From Adineta ricciae (lineage: Eukaryota; Rotifera; Eurotatoria; Adinetida; Adinetidae): DNA of 64,000 bases. Under the pieces are notes generated by a model that saw only the letters and a program-made list of their open reading frames with translations, searched no databases and was not told where the DNA came from. Each line of letters begins with the position of its first letter. Position 1 is the first letter of the stretch. Both the position numbers and the translations under genes were made by a program. The stretch spans positions 620,001-684,000 of the forward strand of contig CAJNOJ010000008.1 of the NCBI GenBank assembly GCA_905250025.1. The letters run 5' to 3'. This document shows positions 23,814-35,565 of the stretch, one piece after another.

Positions 23814-26716
23814 TAATTAGGACTATTTGTTCGACGTTGAAATACAGTTTTCAAGAATTGAATTGCGGGCATTTCAATGAAAAGAAAAGTAAGAAATGAT
23901 AAACTATACGAAATGAGAATGTATATAGGTGCATTGAATAACTAAAACAAAAGAATGAGATAAAAATCATAACAAAAAGAGATAAACACAAAGATCATAC
24001 CATGCTTGTTATTGTATAATGAACGGGTTGATCTCGGCCGATATAGCTAACAAAGAGAACTAATGAATGCCACAGATAACCACCGAAAGTTAATTTTGCC
24101 AGAAAGCGAAATATTCTATGGCTAAGAAATCTATTCGCTACACCTGTGGGATGAAAAAAAAATGTCATTAAACAAAGTCATTTCGAATAATCACTCATCT
24201 TACCTCCATATCCCGTGTAGCAAAGGACAATAATAATACTTAATCCAATGGCCCAGCCGAGTCGCGCCAGAGTATGAAACGCAATTCGTCCTGAAGGAGT
24301 TAACGGATGTCCACTATAATCACCATATGTACCAAAAACGCAAACTGCTAAGATAGTTAAGGCAATGACCCAACCGACAATCTGTTGGAAACGTTTGGAT
24401 CGTATCAATCGTCGTCGTCGCGGTAAAATTGACTCCCAAGAGAGTGTATCTTCATGTTGATGTAATTCATGAAGAATATGACCAAGTAGTAAGCCAACGG
24501 CATACGGAGCGATACGACACCAGGGTTTGATATAAACATCATTTATATAACTGTGAGAGGAATTCGACTGATTCAATTTGAAATCACTCAATATGCCTCG
24601 ATCGTAATTGTTTTTTGACATGATCACTGATGTTGTGATAATATCGATCGTAATGAATATACAAGCAACAATCATACCAAAAACCCATTTCCTAAATCAT
24701 TGAAGATACTGTATCCTTTTGTTGTCTACCTTTGAGAATCACCTACCATGATGCTGCCAGCAAAAACAAAGGTGCAATCCAATGAAGTTGCATGTTTGTT
24801 GCTAAAAACCATGATACCTAAATGAGATTCACTTGTTGTTGTGAATTTCAAATAGGTTAGATCTAGTCAATTACCTGCATACAACTATAGCGAGAATCGA
24901 AAAAGTTGTTTATATAGAGTAGGTTTCTCCACCATGTATGTCGACATGATAATGTTTCTGAACCGTTTTCTGGATACACTGGACCATCCTGACCCAAATA
25001 TGGCGATAAAGCAATATAGATTAACAAGATAATCGCATAAAATATCGTATATCTATTCGAAGAATACAACTTACAACCAGTAAAACATGAAACGGTTCTC
25101 ATACCTTAGGTAGCGATAAATGTAATGGTGAACAAGAAATCTTGTCATTGAAAATCGTTCATCTTTAACTTTAGATACAAAAAATAGAAACGATACGAGT
25201 AGACCACTGCAAGAAGGAAGTCATCAGTTACGTATGAATATCATCTATCCCTCAAGGGGAAAATTACCTTAGTAAGAAAAATGAATCGACGCTAAACGCA
25301 GCTTGAACGATGATTTGGAACCAAAATTGGCGCATCCAATTGAAAATGACCAATACATTATCTAAACAGACAGTCAATCATAGATTCTCAGTCAGAAAGA
25401 GATCCAAGAGCATGAGCAAAAATCAAATCGATCTCTCATATTTCTTACCGAGAAGCTAATAGTTTAACAATAAAATGTTTTCCTAATTATTATCCGTATA
25501 TCAAAGAACTTACCGGAGTAGAAGAGAGCATACACGAATGTATGACCGAGAATAACCCAGCAAAGGGATATAACTCGAATACCGTCCAAACAAGTCAATG
25601 CCCCCGGTTGACCAGCATTTTTCATAGTACGATAATTATTAATCAGTGAGCAGTGACTAATTATTCTTTCGCCAACTAAAGATAGTCATTGTATTAAAAA
25701 ACGAATATGAACAAGAATGTGTACTACTTGTAGTATTAGTGGATTGCTGTGTTTGTGCTACTAGAGGTGATTGTTCACTTTGTTCTTCGACTGCATTGGT
25801 TGTTGTAGCTATAGTTTCACCAGGAATTGCTTCATATCCAGATCGAATCGTCGGACTGTCCTGTAGTGGAAGTTGATGTCCAATGACAAAGTGCATTCCA
25901 GTAAAGAGCAGAATCATGCATACGACGAGAGATAGAAGAACGCTAAAGAACGACTGAAATGAATTAGGAGAGAATAATTGTTCGATAGAACTATTACATG
26001 GTTAAAGTTGCTTTTGCATCGTAGGGACGAGAATCAATGCAACGAATACTGCCATTTGTCAAATGAACATATCGTTGAATAAATGGAATTCGGATCGTAC
26101 CTATAAAAGCTCCGATATCGAAAGTCAATGATGATCGTCAGTTATCTACATACGTCTATTTATATAAACAACAAGATCATTTGCACTACAACTTTTCGGC
26201 ACACAAATACCATAAACAGGTCGAATATTGTACGAATGACCGTTACCAATTACGCAAGTACGAGTTCGAAAAGGTTGCTCAACGACACTGTCATTTAGTC
26301 CACGTAAAAGATGCGCACATTCCTGAACTGAACCGGTCCAGTAGACATTACCTTGCATGACTCCACTAGGAAATTTACCCCATGCATCCAGCGCTGAAAA
26401 CAAACTATCTAGTACGAACTCAATTATTTCGAACATACTCACTTTTCAGTGCCCATGTTTGTCTTGTAATTAGACTTCGAGCTAATGATTGAAGATCTTG
26501 AGTACACTGTGACCCTTTAGCGTCAAGCGTAAGATCTACATCTATCCATGGGAATGTTTCATTGAAATCCAAAGGTGAGTCAAGAAAGTTCTTTTGTACA
26601 AATTCACTGTTACCAATAATGTATGAAGCCAGATTCCATGACGATAAAGAAGGTGGCTCAGCCAGAATACCAATGCAAAAGATAAGAGAAATAGCAGAGA
26701 CTGTCACAAGTTTCAT
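23814..26716 (-). CDS. NRF-6-like membrane acyltransferase 3 protein
   Basis: The family is named from worm nrf-6 (nose resistant to fluoxetine). Members carry a Cys-rich outer N-terminal domain and about ten membrane helices of an acyltransferase-3 domain, and they are linked to lipid or drug movement. Start 26716: signal peptide VSAISLIFCIGILA, then the NRF domain with CTQDLQSLARSLITRQTWALK, a next exon DAWGKFPSGVMQGNVYWTGS, and VYGICVPKSCSANDLV. A Thr/Ser linker and FTGMHFVIGH follow, then hydrophobic exons including ILGHTFVY-type and YGLLL-like segments (WCRIAPYAVGLLLGHILHEL). The end is FGGYLWHSLVLFVSYIG and ...LFIEMPAIQFLKTVF, with a TAG at 23814-23816. About ten short introns are present. 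No break was found; the exact exon ends in the middle were not all checked. Confidence 0.82.
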
Positions 26717-27074
26717 TTCAATTCTTTCTATAAAAACAACGACAAAATACGGTCTTTATATACTGCATGGGAAAGATGAGTCATCTAATGCACTTTTTTC
26801 TCACAAGGGTATCGAAGCGAGACATTAGAATTAGTCACAATTCGCTATTTATATTTTTTTAAACCTAGGACACTGGCCCTTGAATCTAATTATAGGACAC
26901 GAACGGATAAGTAATGATGAATGGACCACAGAGTTTGCTGGAAATTTATTGTTGACCTAGTTTAGAAAAATGAAATGGGCTTTGCAGGAACGAATTCAAG
27001 CAGAATTGTGCATAATAAGTTTCAACATCAGATGAAAATATTGTGGCCGACTGTATACGACTTTCAAGACCAAT

Positions 27075-27235
27075 AATTACGTCTTATCGTATTCATGGTG
27101 CTTCAATAGTTAAGAATATTTACTCTCGGTGAACATGGTGTATAATTATGCACTGTTGTTTTGTATAACCTATCAATTTTCTATAAACTTTCATGGATAT
27201 CATAAGCACACTCCTATATTGAAACCACTCGGTAG
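27075..27235 (+). repeat. Left inverted arm
   Basis: Left arm of the foldback element. It pairs with 27633-27792 read in reverse. Longest perfect blocks: the shared tctataaactttcatggata region near 27180-27200 and gaaaccactcggtag at 27221-27235. Differences are scattered single bases, so the arms are not freshly made. Confidence 0.75.
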
Positions 27236-27632
27236 TTTTTTACAAGTAGATTTCGCTCATAAACCATTAAATAGATAATTGATTTAGCTTCAAATGTGTC
27301 CGCAATGAACGCAAAAGACGAAATAGCGGTTTCTTCCTATATCCATGGTTGCTCACGAATTCAAATCATTTGTGAGCTGTATAAAACGCTAAGTTGGTCT
27401 CTACAATCTTCAAGATCGTCCAGGATTCTCGAAATTGGCTCTCAGGATGAAATAAACTGAAAGTGAACTCATATTCTGCGACGAACAATGCCGATTTGCA
27501 CTCGTGCGAAACCACGAAGTTAAAGAAAAAACCGTTGCTTTGTCCGTGTCGATCATTACAGACGGTATAAGCAGTATAAGACAACCTTGAAATTGAATCA
27601 ATTACACACCAAGCTTTAGTTTTTACTTCGCT

Positions 27633-27792
27633 CTACCGAGTGGTTTCAATATAAGCGTGTGCCTATGATATCCATGAAAGTTTATAGAAGATTGTTAGGT
27701 TATACAGAAAATAGCGCATGATTACATATTCTGTCCACTGAAAGTAAATATTATCAACTATTGAAGCTTCATGGATACGATAAGAAGTAATT
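27633..27792 (-). repeat. Right inverted arm
   Basis: Reverse partner of 27075-27235. The inner end starts ctaccgagtggtttcaata and the outer end is cgataagaagtaatt. It is one base shorter than the left arm, with scattered substitutions. Confidence 0.75.
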
Positions 27793-28637
27793 GTATATCG
27801 TACTGGCGCCCTGCTGGCAAATTGCAAGAAAAAAAGAACTGCGACTTTGACTAATAAAACATTAACAAATGCTCAGTGTATGGTTAGAAATCAATAAACA
27901 AATGTTTGACAGGCCCGCGTTGACGGCTGACTGATCAAATTGAGATATGGGACGAAAAACTATTGTCATTAATGATTGTGAAAATGCAATTTTTTCAAGG
28001 TGATTTCGTTTAAAAAAAGTACGTGCATGAATAGAAACGGAAGTTAAAGATATACTACAAGGAAAAGAAACTCTGTTTATTTCTCTTCTCCGGAGAGCAT
28101 ATCTGTTTTATAGAAGTTTTGGCTTTGCTATTGATCAACTAAATAAATCTGTCGTCTGTTATCTTGTAGAATTTAGCTTTTGAAAAGAGAGGAGAAGTAA
28201 GCAACTGGGTGTGAGTTATGAGAGGTGTATATAATAGACCGTACTATCTGCACAGTACTCTCGTCTACGATTGACCCTTGATAAGCATAATTCTGCCAGA
28301 ATTTTCTTCCAGATAACTCGATTTACTTTCCTGAAATAAGTTCCCAGTTAACTCTGCATGACCCATTTATCAGTGCTTATCTGCTCCCGTCTTTTAGAAC
28401 CATTTCAGCTCTAAAATAGAAATCGATAGCCGAAAGTGACTGAGCGTGTACATATATATGTAATGACCGTAGAGAGAAAATGAGATCGCTGGTATAAAAT
28501 ATTTTTAATGGTGATAATTATAACGTTGGGAAAACAAAGAACAAAAAGGATAATCTTTTTATTTATTCCCTTGCTAAATATAACACAAACAGAGAACTAT
28601 GCCTAGACGATTGATCTTAGAATGACTTGTTCGGAAA
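27793..28637. other. Intergenic, no gene seen
   Basis: AT-rich, no coding signal on either strand. The part next to 28638 should hold the 3' untranslated region of IDH3A. Confidence 0.4.
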
Positions 28638-30119
28638 TCATTGTGAATCTTTGATACGTTTGCAGATTTCAGCTGTGTACTCTGAACATTTCGATTTACC
28701 GCCCAGATCACCAGTAAGGGTCTAAACAATGGGGGAAAAAAACGTGATCAGAGACGAAAAATTCTTTAATCTAAATCTTATACATACCTTTCCTTCTCTA
28801 ATTGTATCGAAACACGCTTTTTCGATTCGATCGGCTTTGTCAGGCATATGCAAATGTCTCAACATCATTACGGCACTTAGAAGTAAAGCAGTTGGATTGG
28901 CTTTATCTTGACCAGCAATATCCGGTGCAGTACCATGGACAGCTTCAAAAATCGCAGCACCATTCTCGCCAATATTACCACTAGGTGTCAAACCTAAGCC
29001 ACCAATTAAGCCAGCACAAAGATCGCTGAGAATGTCACCATACAAATTTGGCATGACAAGACAGTCGAATTGTGTTGGATCTTGAACCATCTACTCAGGG
29101 AAAAAGATTCATTGAAGATAGCAATAGTTGTGAAGAATTTACCTTCAGACAAACTGTATCGAGGTACATTTCTTCGAACTTGACTTCGGGATATTTTTCA
29201 GCTACTTCACGCGCACTTTTTAGAAACAAACCATCAGATAGTCGCCTAGTAGGACAAGATGATAAACAATCGTACAAAGTTTCATCATCTTCTTACATAA
29301 TATTTGCTTTATGAACAACTGTTACTTTTTCTCGTTTATTTTGCTTAGCGTAGAGGAATGCATATTCACAAACACGCAACGAAGCATGTTCCGTAATTAA
29401 TTTAATACTTTGAACGACACCGGGAACGATTGTATGTTCAATACCTGAATATTCACCTTCTGTATTCTCCCGAATGGTAACGATATCAACATTCGTATAT
29501 GGTGTTTTATATCCTAAATGAATGAAATCGATCTGGGATTGAAAAGTATTCAGAATCAAATACCTTCGATCGATTTGCATGGACGAACGTTGGCAAATAG
29601 ATTGAATTGTTTACGAAGAGCTAAATTAAGCGATTGATGACCTTTACCGACAGCTAAAAGAAAAACACGCTGTAAGTTTTCTGTTAAAGTTGAAGAATGA
29701 AAACTTCTTGTCGTACGTGTTGCCAATGGTCCTTTGAGACCAATTCGATGTTTTGTTACAGATTCTATGGCTCGAAGAGGAATGCGGAATTTGCCATCCG
29801 GCTAAAGTAGGATGATAATGTAAAAATTAGGAAAGTACCCAAACGACGTGTTTACCGATTTCACCGGTGTTACATCAACGGATTCCCATTTCAATGGAAC
29901 GTTAGCAGCTTCAAAGATTTTTTGCACACTGTTGGAAATTTCTGGACCAATGCCATCGCCTGGAATGAGAGTTACTGTTCGTATGGCATCTGTTGCATTA
30001 GCTGTGCTGTTTGTTTTGTTATCGGAATCATCAAAGAGAGGTGAACTGGTAGTAAAAGTCCGTCGGTTGTATATTGGTCGACAAGTTGCAGCCAGGCGAC
30101 GTAGGGTGATCGACGACAT
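28638..30119 (-). CDS. IDH3A: Mitochondrial NAD-dependent isocitrate dehydrogenase, alpha subunit
   Basis: It converts isocitrate to 2-oxoglutarate with NAD in the citric acid cycle; the alpha subunit carries the main catalytic residues. The start at 30119 gives an Arg/Ser/Thr-rich, acid-free leader ([20 protein letters not shown]), a mitochondrial import signal. Then: [59 protein letters not shown] with [30 protein letters not shown]; the family signature [19 protein letters not shown]; and [20 protein letters not shown]. It ends ...[16 protein letters not shown] with a TGA at 28638-28640. Splicing of short introns restores the frame throughout. RENTEGEY and the alpha-type C-terminus separate it from the beta and gamma subunits. 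Confidence 0.93.
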
Positions 30120-30788
30120 TGTTTAGTCTTTGATGCAAGGCACGACGAGGTCTAAAATAAAGATTTTCGACTATACAATTTATGATCATATAAGTATTCA
30201 TATTTGTAGAAAAACAACAACAACCTCACTACTCACCTTTTTTTCTCAGTTCATGTATGTGTATACATTGGAAATGAGCTCATGAACGAATCAGTAGTCA
30301 TCATCTCAGATGTCTCTACTATCCGAAAATTGCTTTATTGGACATATGCAACGGTAGAATTAATAGAAAAGATATAAAACTAACAGCAGTACGATAGTCA
30401 AATATCTTTTTTGTGCTTCCTTGTTTTCTATATTACTCAGAACACTCAAAACACATTTCTTCTCTTCAGTTTCCACACAAGTGTTTTCCTTCCACATCAA
30501 AACATCTATTTCATATGCTATGCGACGCCGAGTCACATACGTAATATCTCACATAGAATCATTGATTTCTTGAATCGATTTTGAAAGTCTATTACTTCCA
30601 ATAACTATTGACATACACACAGTCAATCATCACAACACTACCGTAAAAACCTACGATGTACTATTAGCAAGAATTAGGGATGCAAACTTGGACGAGCATT
30701 TTTTCCGCTACATTTTTAACGCTCCTCGGATGTATGAATAAAGTTCTAAGCATTGCACATTCAGAAACAGACATCGTAGTAAGTAATT
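30120..30788. other. Region between IDH3A and the receptor pair
   Basis: It holds the IDH3A promoter and leader on the minus strand. A plus-strand frame starting at 30680 runs on in a different frame from the receptor copy that follows and has no likeness to the second receptor's start, so it is not called as a gene. Confidence 0.35.
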
Positions 30789-31562
30789 TCTTGGTATACT
30801 CGTGCTTGGCTCATGTTACTACTACTCATTCCTTCAGTTCTAGTTACCATTTTCGATCTCTATCACTTTCTTCGCTTTTCTTCACTCCGTAAAGCACTCA
30901 ACAATCATGTCATCATCCTTCTTCTCATTTGTGCACTCATCGAAAATCTCACCGACATCATCTGGCACATCTACTTCTATTTCAACACCTCAATCATGTC
31001 GTTTACATACGTGTTCTATTTTGTTACTCAATTGATTATACCATGTGATGTGATTTTGAGCAGTACTAAAAGGTATTGTGGTCTCTATGGTTGCGTCACA
31101 TATGAGTCGTGGAGCACTTATGTGGATAGCATTTGTAATTACGTAGCTCCAGCGTTAATCACCGTACTTTTCAGTTTGAGTCTCTTCGTTCGAGTGCTGT
31201 GCTGTCGACATCATGTAATCGGTCGGATAAGATGGCGCAAGTACAAGAAGTTGGCTTTTCAGTTACTACCGTTGTCAGTATTGTATCTCGTATTACAATT
31301 TCCAGCAATGATTTTGTATACAGCATATACAGCCGGTCTGCCATATCTAGTGGCAGCTGAGTACTACAGCGATAGTTTGTATATGACATTTTGGATTGTG
31401 CTACTGATCCCGTTTGCATGCGCAATTTCGATGGCAAATTTGAGAATTAAGTGTAGTAATATGATTTCTTTTTGGCGACCACAGCGTACTGTTGCTCCAC
31501 AAACAATAGCACTCAACGATCAAGCAGATTGCCTCAAAGTTGCATTGAACAGAATGTATTGA
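30789..31562 (+). pseudogene. 7TM receptor copy 1, lacks start codon and TM3-TM4 segment
   Basis: Divergent family-1-like seven-helix receptor, a type known as expanded in bdelloids. Likeness to copy 2 begins at TTTCTTGGTATACTCG (SWYTRAWLM), but the ATG seen in copy 2 is replaced, so the first Met (30813) lies inside helix 1. Helices 1 and 2 follow (LLIPSVLVTIFDLYHFLRFS, HVIILLLICALIENL), then MSFTY joins directly to VFYFVTQLIIP. Compared with copy 2, 60 codons are missing exactly in frame: helix 3, the ERH motif (place of DRY), the second inner loop and part of helix 4. Helices 5-7 are intact, to a TGA at 31560-31562. Without helix 3 a working receptor is not expected, although the frame is open. 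Confidence 0.72.
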
Positions 31563-32513
31563 TTCGTCACTTTTACTGGCACTTAATATCTAGGACATAG
31601 ATTTTACTTAGCATCGCACATTCAGAACTTGTTATGTTTTTTTGCTATGAAATATGATTAATAAAAATGGATGCGCGTATAAATGAAACGCTCAGGAGAG
31701 GGACGAAATGAGATACCGTTTGCTATACGCTACCCAATATAATGAACTCGAAGCTATCCATGTACATCACTGAGGAGAGTTAAGTCAATTCTTCGAGGCC
31801 AACAAGCCAAACTCAAAAAGTATGATGTCAGAGTAATTTTTTCCAGTGATGTCATCGAATCAGTTTTGCGTGAGTTACAATTGTTTCTTCGCATTCATAC
31901 TGAATTACATTTTTTCAAGATTTCCTTCTAATCGAGATTCTTTCATCTATGGTAATCGACCTTCATGCCGGTACGTTTTCTGGAGAGAAATCATATCGAA
32001 ACGTAATTTCTCATACTTATACAACGTGCCATGTTCCATCATTTTTTTTGTAATCTTCGACATTTCAGAAGACATCTGTCACATGATGTGCTAAAACGTT
32101 TTAAACAACGACGAACATAGCTAAGATTTAGCATTTGCTCTCTTTTGATTGTCTACTTTCTGGTTTGCAAATTTTCTCTCTTATTTTAGCTAAATTAAGC
32201 TTAGAGGGTACATTTTTCTCAAAATTTAGCAAAATATGTCGTTTTACCTGAACGCTTCTGACGACAACATTCAAAACCAATACTTTTGAGATTGTGCTTC
32301 GTTCAAGATGTACTTTTCACCGTTCAGCGAGTACCCAGTAGAAATCAAAGAATTTCGATGAACCACCGAAAACTGAAAATAGGGATAAACTGACGTAAGC
32401 GGATAATTAGTAAAAAAGAATAGCACGACCGAGCATTACTTCGTCACTTTTACGCTATTCTTTTCTCAATAGAGTACATTTATCATTTATTTATTTTTGT
32501 CTTTCAGTGTAAA
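31563..32513. other. Spacer between the two receptor copies
   Basis: No gene supported. The duplicated block does not extend into this spacer: sequences just upstream of the two receptor copies differ. Confidence 0.4.
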
Positions 32514-33492
32514 TTGAACGCAAGATATCCTTTCAAAATGCTTTCTTGGTATACTCGTGCTTGGCTCATGTTAGTACTACTCATTCCTTCAGTTCTAGTT
32601 ACCATTTTCGATCTCTATCACTTTCTTCGCTTTTCTTCACTCCGTAAAGCACTCAACAATCATGTCATCATCCTTCTTCTCATCTGTGCACTCATCGAAA
32701 GTCTCACCGACATCATCTGGCACATCTACTTCTATTTCAACACCTCAGTCATGTCGTTCACATACCAGTTCTGCAAAACGTGGGCAGTCGTTGGACCATC
32801 TATGTACGTCGCAGCTTTTACATTGATGGCGTGGGCATCCATCGAACGACACATTCTCATTTTTTCACTCATCATTCTTGTCAACAAAGGTCAAACGTTT
32901 CTTGTTCCACTATGTACCACTGGTAATATGCATACTTTGGCCAGTCGTATTCTATTTTGTTACTCAATTGATTATACCATGTGATGTGATTTTGAGCAGT
33001 ACTAAAAGGTATTGTGGTCTCTATGTTTGCGTCATGTATTCACCGTGGAGCACTTATGTGGATAGCATTTGTAATTACATAGCTCCAGCGTTGATCACCG
33101 TACTTTTCAGTTTGAGTCTTTTCGTTCGAGTGCTGTGCTGTCGATATCATGTACTCGGTCGGATAAGATGGCGCAAGTACAAGAAGTTGGCTTTTCAGCT
33201 ACTACCGTTGTCAGTATTGTATCTCGTATTACAATTTCCAGCAATGATTTTGTATACAGCATATACAGCCGGTCTGCCATATCTAGTGGCAGCTGAGTAC
33301 TACAGCGATAGTTTGTATATGACATTTTGGATTGTGCTACTGATCCCGTTTGCATGCGCAATTTCGTTGCCAGATTTGGGAAGCAGATGCAAAAAGCTGA
33401 TTTTCTTTTGGCGACCAGAGCGCACGATAGTTCCTCACACCGTACTGGCCAGTCGTCGAGGACTCGGCCCTAAGGGTATAACAGTGTATTAA
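32514..33492 (+). pseudogene. 7TM receptor copy 2, single-base frameshift after helix 3
   Basis: Starts at ATG 32514 or 32538 (MLSWYTRAWLMLVLLIPSVL). Helices 1-3 are intact: FYFNTSVMSFTYQFCKTWAV, then SMYVAAFTLMAWASIERHIL with the ERH motif. At about 32857-32862 a run of six T follows ATTC; five would keep the frame and give the family-typical basic loop and KRFLFHYVPLVICILWPVVF that lies open in the next frame. With six, translation ends at about 32984. Helices 4-7 continue to a TAA at 33492. The break sits in a homopolymer, so an assembly or sequencing error is possible; if so this copy is a full-length receptor of about 310 aa. It is almost identical to copy 1 up to the end of helix 7, then abruptly diverges. 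Confidence 0.7.
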
Positions 33493-35565
33493 TCAATCAT
33501 CTGTTACTCATTACCAATAAGTTATTATTAGACGAAGAAAGAAGTGTATAGAGTGCCCAGTAACCGTAATAACTATTGTGATTATCTTTTTACGTGAATG
33601 TTTAATGTATTCTTGCTGTGATATTGTAATCAATAAAGTTACACTAAACTTTAGCAACGTGCACATGAACTGACTTAGCAAAGAAGCTTTTAAACGTAAA
33701 AGAATCTTAATTGATTGAATGTCATAGACTTGATTTTCTTAGGAGGAACGCGGATGTATTTCGGATGACGCATTGAATCTGTCTGCCTAAAGCTTGTAAA
33801 ATTTCGTTCTTAGGTATTACCTTTGGTCACAGCTTCTATTTCTTGATTTTCGCAATTTATAGAACTGTGGCAATTTTAAGCTAGTCGTGATTCATTTGAT
33901 TAGGCTTTCCGTATGAAAAGCTCTTTGGAATTCTGTTTGTCAAAAAAACTATTTCACAGTACGGAAATGCGCCTGAGGCGCTCGTACGTCAGAGTTTTAA
34001 ATACGGCCTTCTGTCATAAAAGCTTGTTTTTCCAAAGAGCAGATCTCGGAACTTACTCTGTCACTTACTTTTGGCCAGCTTTTACGTGGTTTTCTTTGCC
34101 TTTGTCGTTATAGAAGGTATGCATAACATCATGCTCTGAGCAGATTTCAGTGATGGCGCGCATTTGGAAGAATAGTTTTTCGTTAGCTGACGGTTACTTT
34201 GCAGATGTATTTATCTATTCTTTTTAAATACAGTAGCAGCTGATGTATCGCCATTACTTGCATAGCATAGATTTGATAGTTACGATTTCATGGAACGGCG
34301 TATCGGACCTTCATTATTTTGTCTTGAATGCAATGATATGCTCAATTATTACGCATGATACGATGTAAATACGTCATCTCGCCTGGTCAGTAATGCATTG
34401 GTATTTCTTCATCTGTAATTAAAAAGCATGAACACTGTGGAGATGATAAAAGTTAAAATTACCGAAGAAATCGTGTACATGTTATTGCGCAAAGCGAGTA
34501 GCATGAATGAGCTATGTTTTTTTCATCGTTTTTCTGACGTAAACAGTAATTCTTACAGATTCGGCTGATTCACTGTATTCATTGCGAAGCTCAAATAGCC
34601 CTACTACAGTTCGTAATTTCTTCAAATATCTGATAAATTATAAGAACAGCTGAATAGAAACGTTGGTCAGCTCATGCTTTATTTTGAGTAAAGTCAGCGA
34701 CATTGAAAATTGCTTGATATATAAAAGAAACGCACGAACAAGCTTCATAGAATATGCTTTTCAAACGTCTATGAACTTCCTAAGAATTTAAAGTAGACTT
34801 ATTCAATAGCTAGAAAATGTTCGTCATAAGACAGTAGACGTTACGTCATCCAATTAAACCAAAATAGAGGAAGTACAACGTCTCGCTCACGTTCGTGCCC
34901 AAGCCGAATGATACGTGCAGAAGTTGGATGTGAGGGTGAGCTTTAGCTTGTTTACATGGTATCTGATCCATACGGAAAATTCGAGAAGTGAAAATGCTCG
35001 ATAGGAATGGTTGTTTATGAGTGGTGATCGGTACAGTACATTATTCATTAGACATTGCATTGAATAGTATCTTTTTGTCGTTGAAACCATTGGTTTGTCC
35101 TGTTAACACGTGTTTACACTTTATTCATAAAAGCAGGAAATTCGAAATCGCATTCCAATGTTTTCCATCATCAGAAATGCTATACGACTTCTGTCGCATC
35201 GGTAAACTTGATAGATGTATTCAACATCAACGCTAGTCTTTTAGAAAATGATTGAAAATATCAAAAAATCATGATGCATATGCATGAATAAATATCCATA
35301 GAAAACGTACTAATAAATCAGCTGAGAGAACGCATGGAGTGCAAAAATCTGGCATAAGAAAGTTTTTACAGTTCATCAAGCCAAGAATGCACTATCTATT
35401 TTCAATAGGTCATTGGCGATTTCTTTTTTGAATATTGAAAGTCAATTGTGGACTAGTGACACCATGCACGTGCTTTTGATTGCATAAGAGTATAAACCTA
35501 TCGCGACGTTCTCCGAATAGACAGATGTCGAAGCCATGAACTGAGAGAACTTGTCAGTAGGAAAA
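33493..35565. other. Long stretch with no supported gene
   Basis: About 2 kb. An AATAAA near 33631 may end the receptor transcript. Small frames at 33913-34113 (plus), 34887-35090 (minus) and 35021-35236 (plus) have no splice partners, signal peptide or family likeness. No repeats or RNA genes were recognised. Confidence 0.4.

Larger units (their letters stand above)
27075..27792. mobile_element. Non-autonomous DNA transposon with ~160 bp inverted arms
   Basis: Two arms of about 160 bases face each other (27075-27235 and 27633-27792) around a 397-base core. Written in the same direction they agree over most positions, including tcttatcgta, cttcaatagtt and tctataaactttcatggata, and both end in gaaaccactcggtag on the inner side. 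The core carries no transposase-like frame longer than about 70 codons and no likeness I recognise. A foldback or MITE-like element with long terminal inverted repeats is the simplest reading. I could not identify a clear target-site duplication outside the arms, so the outer ends may be off by some bases. Confidence 0.7.

Noticed and set aside
31171..33361. Minus-strand frames of 84-88 codons present in both receptor copies
   Set aside because: They recur only because the two receptor genes are near-identical; the plus strand carries the 7TM protein.
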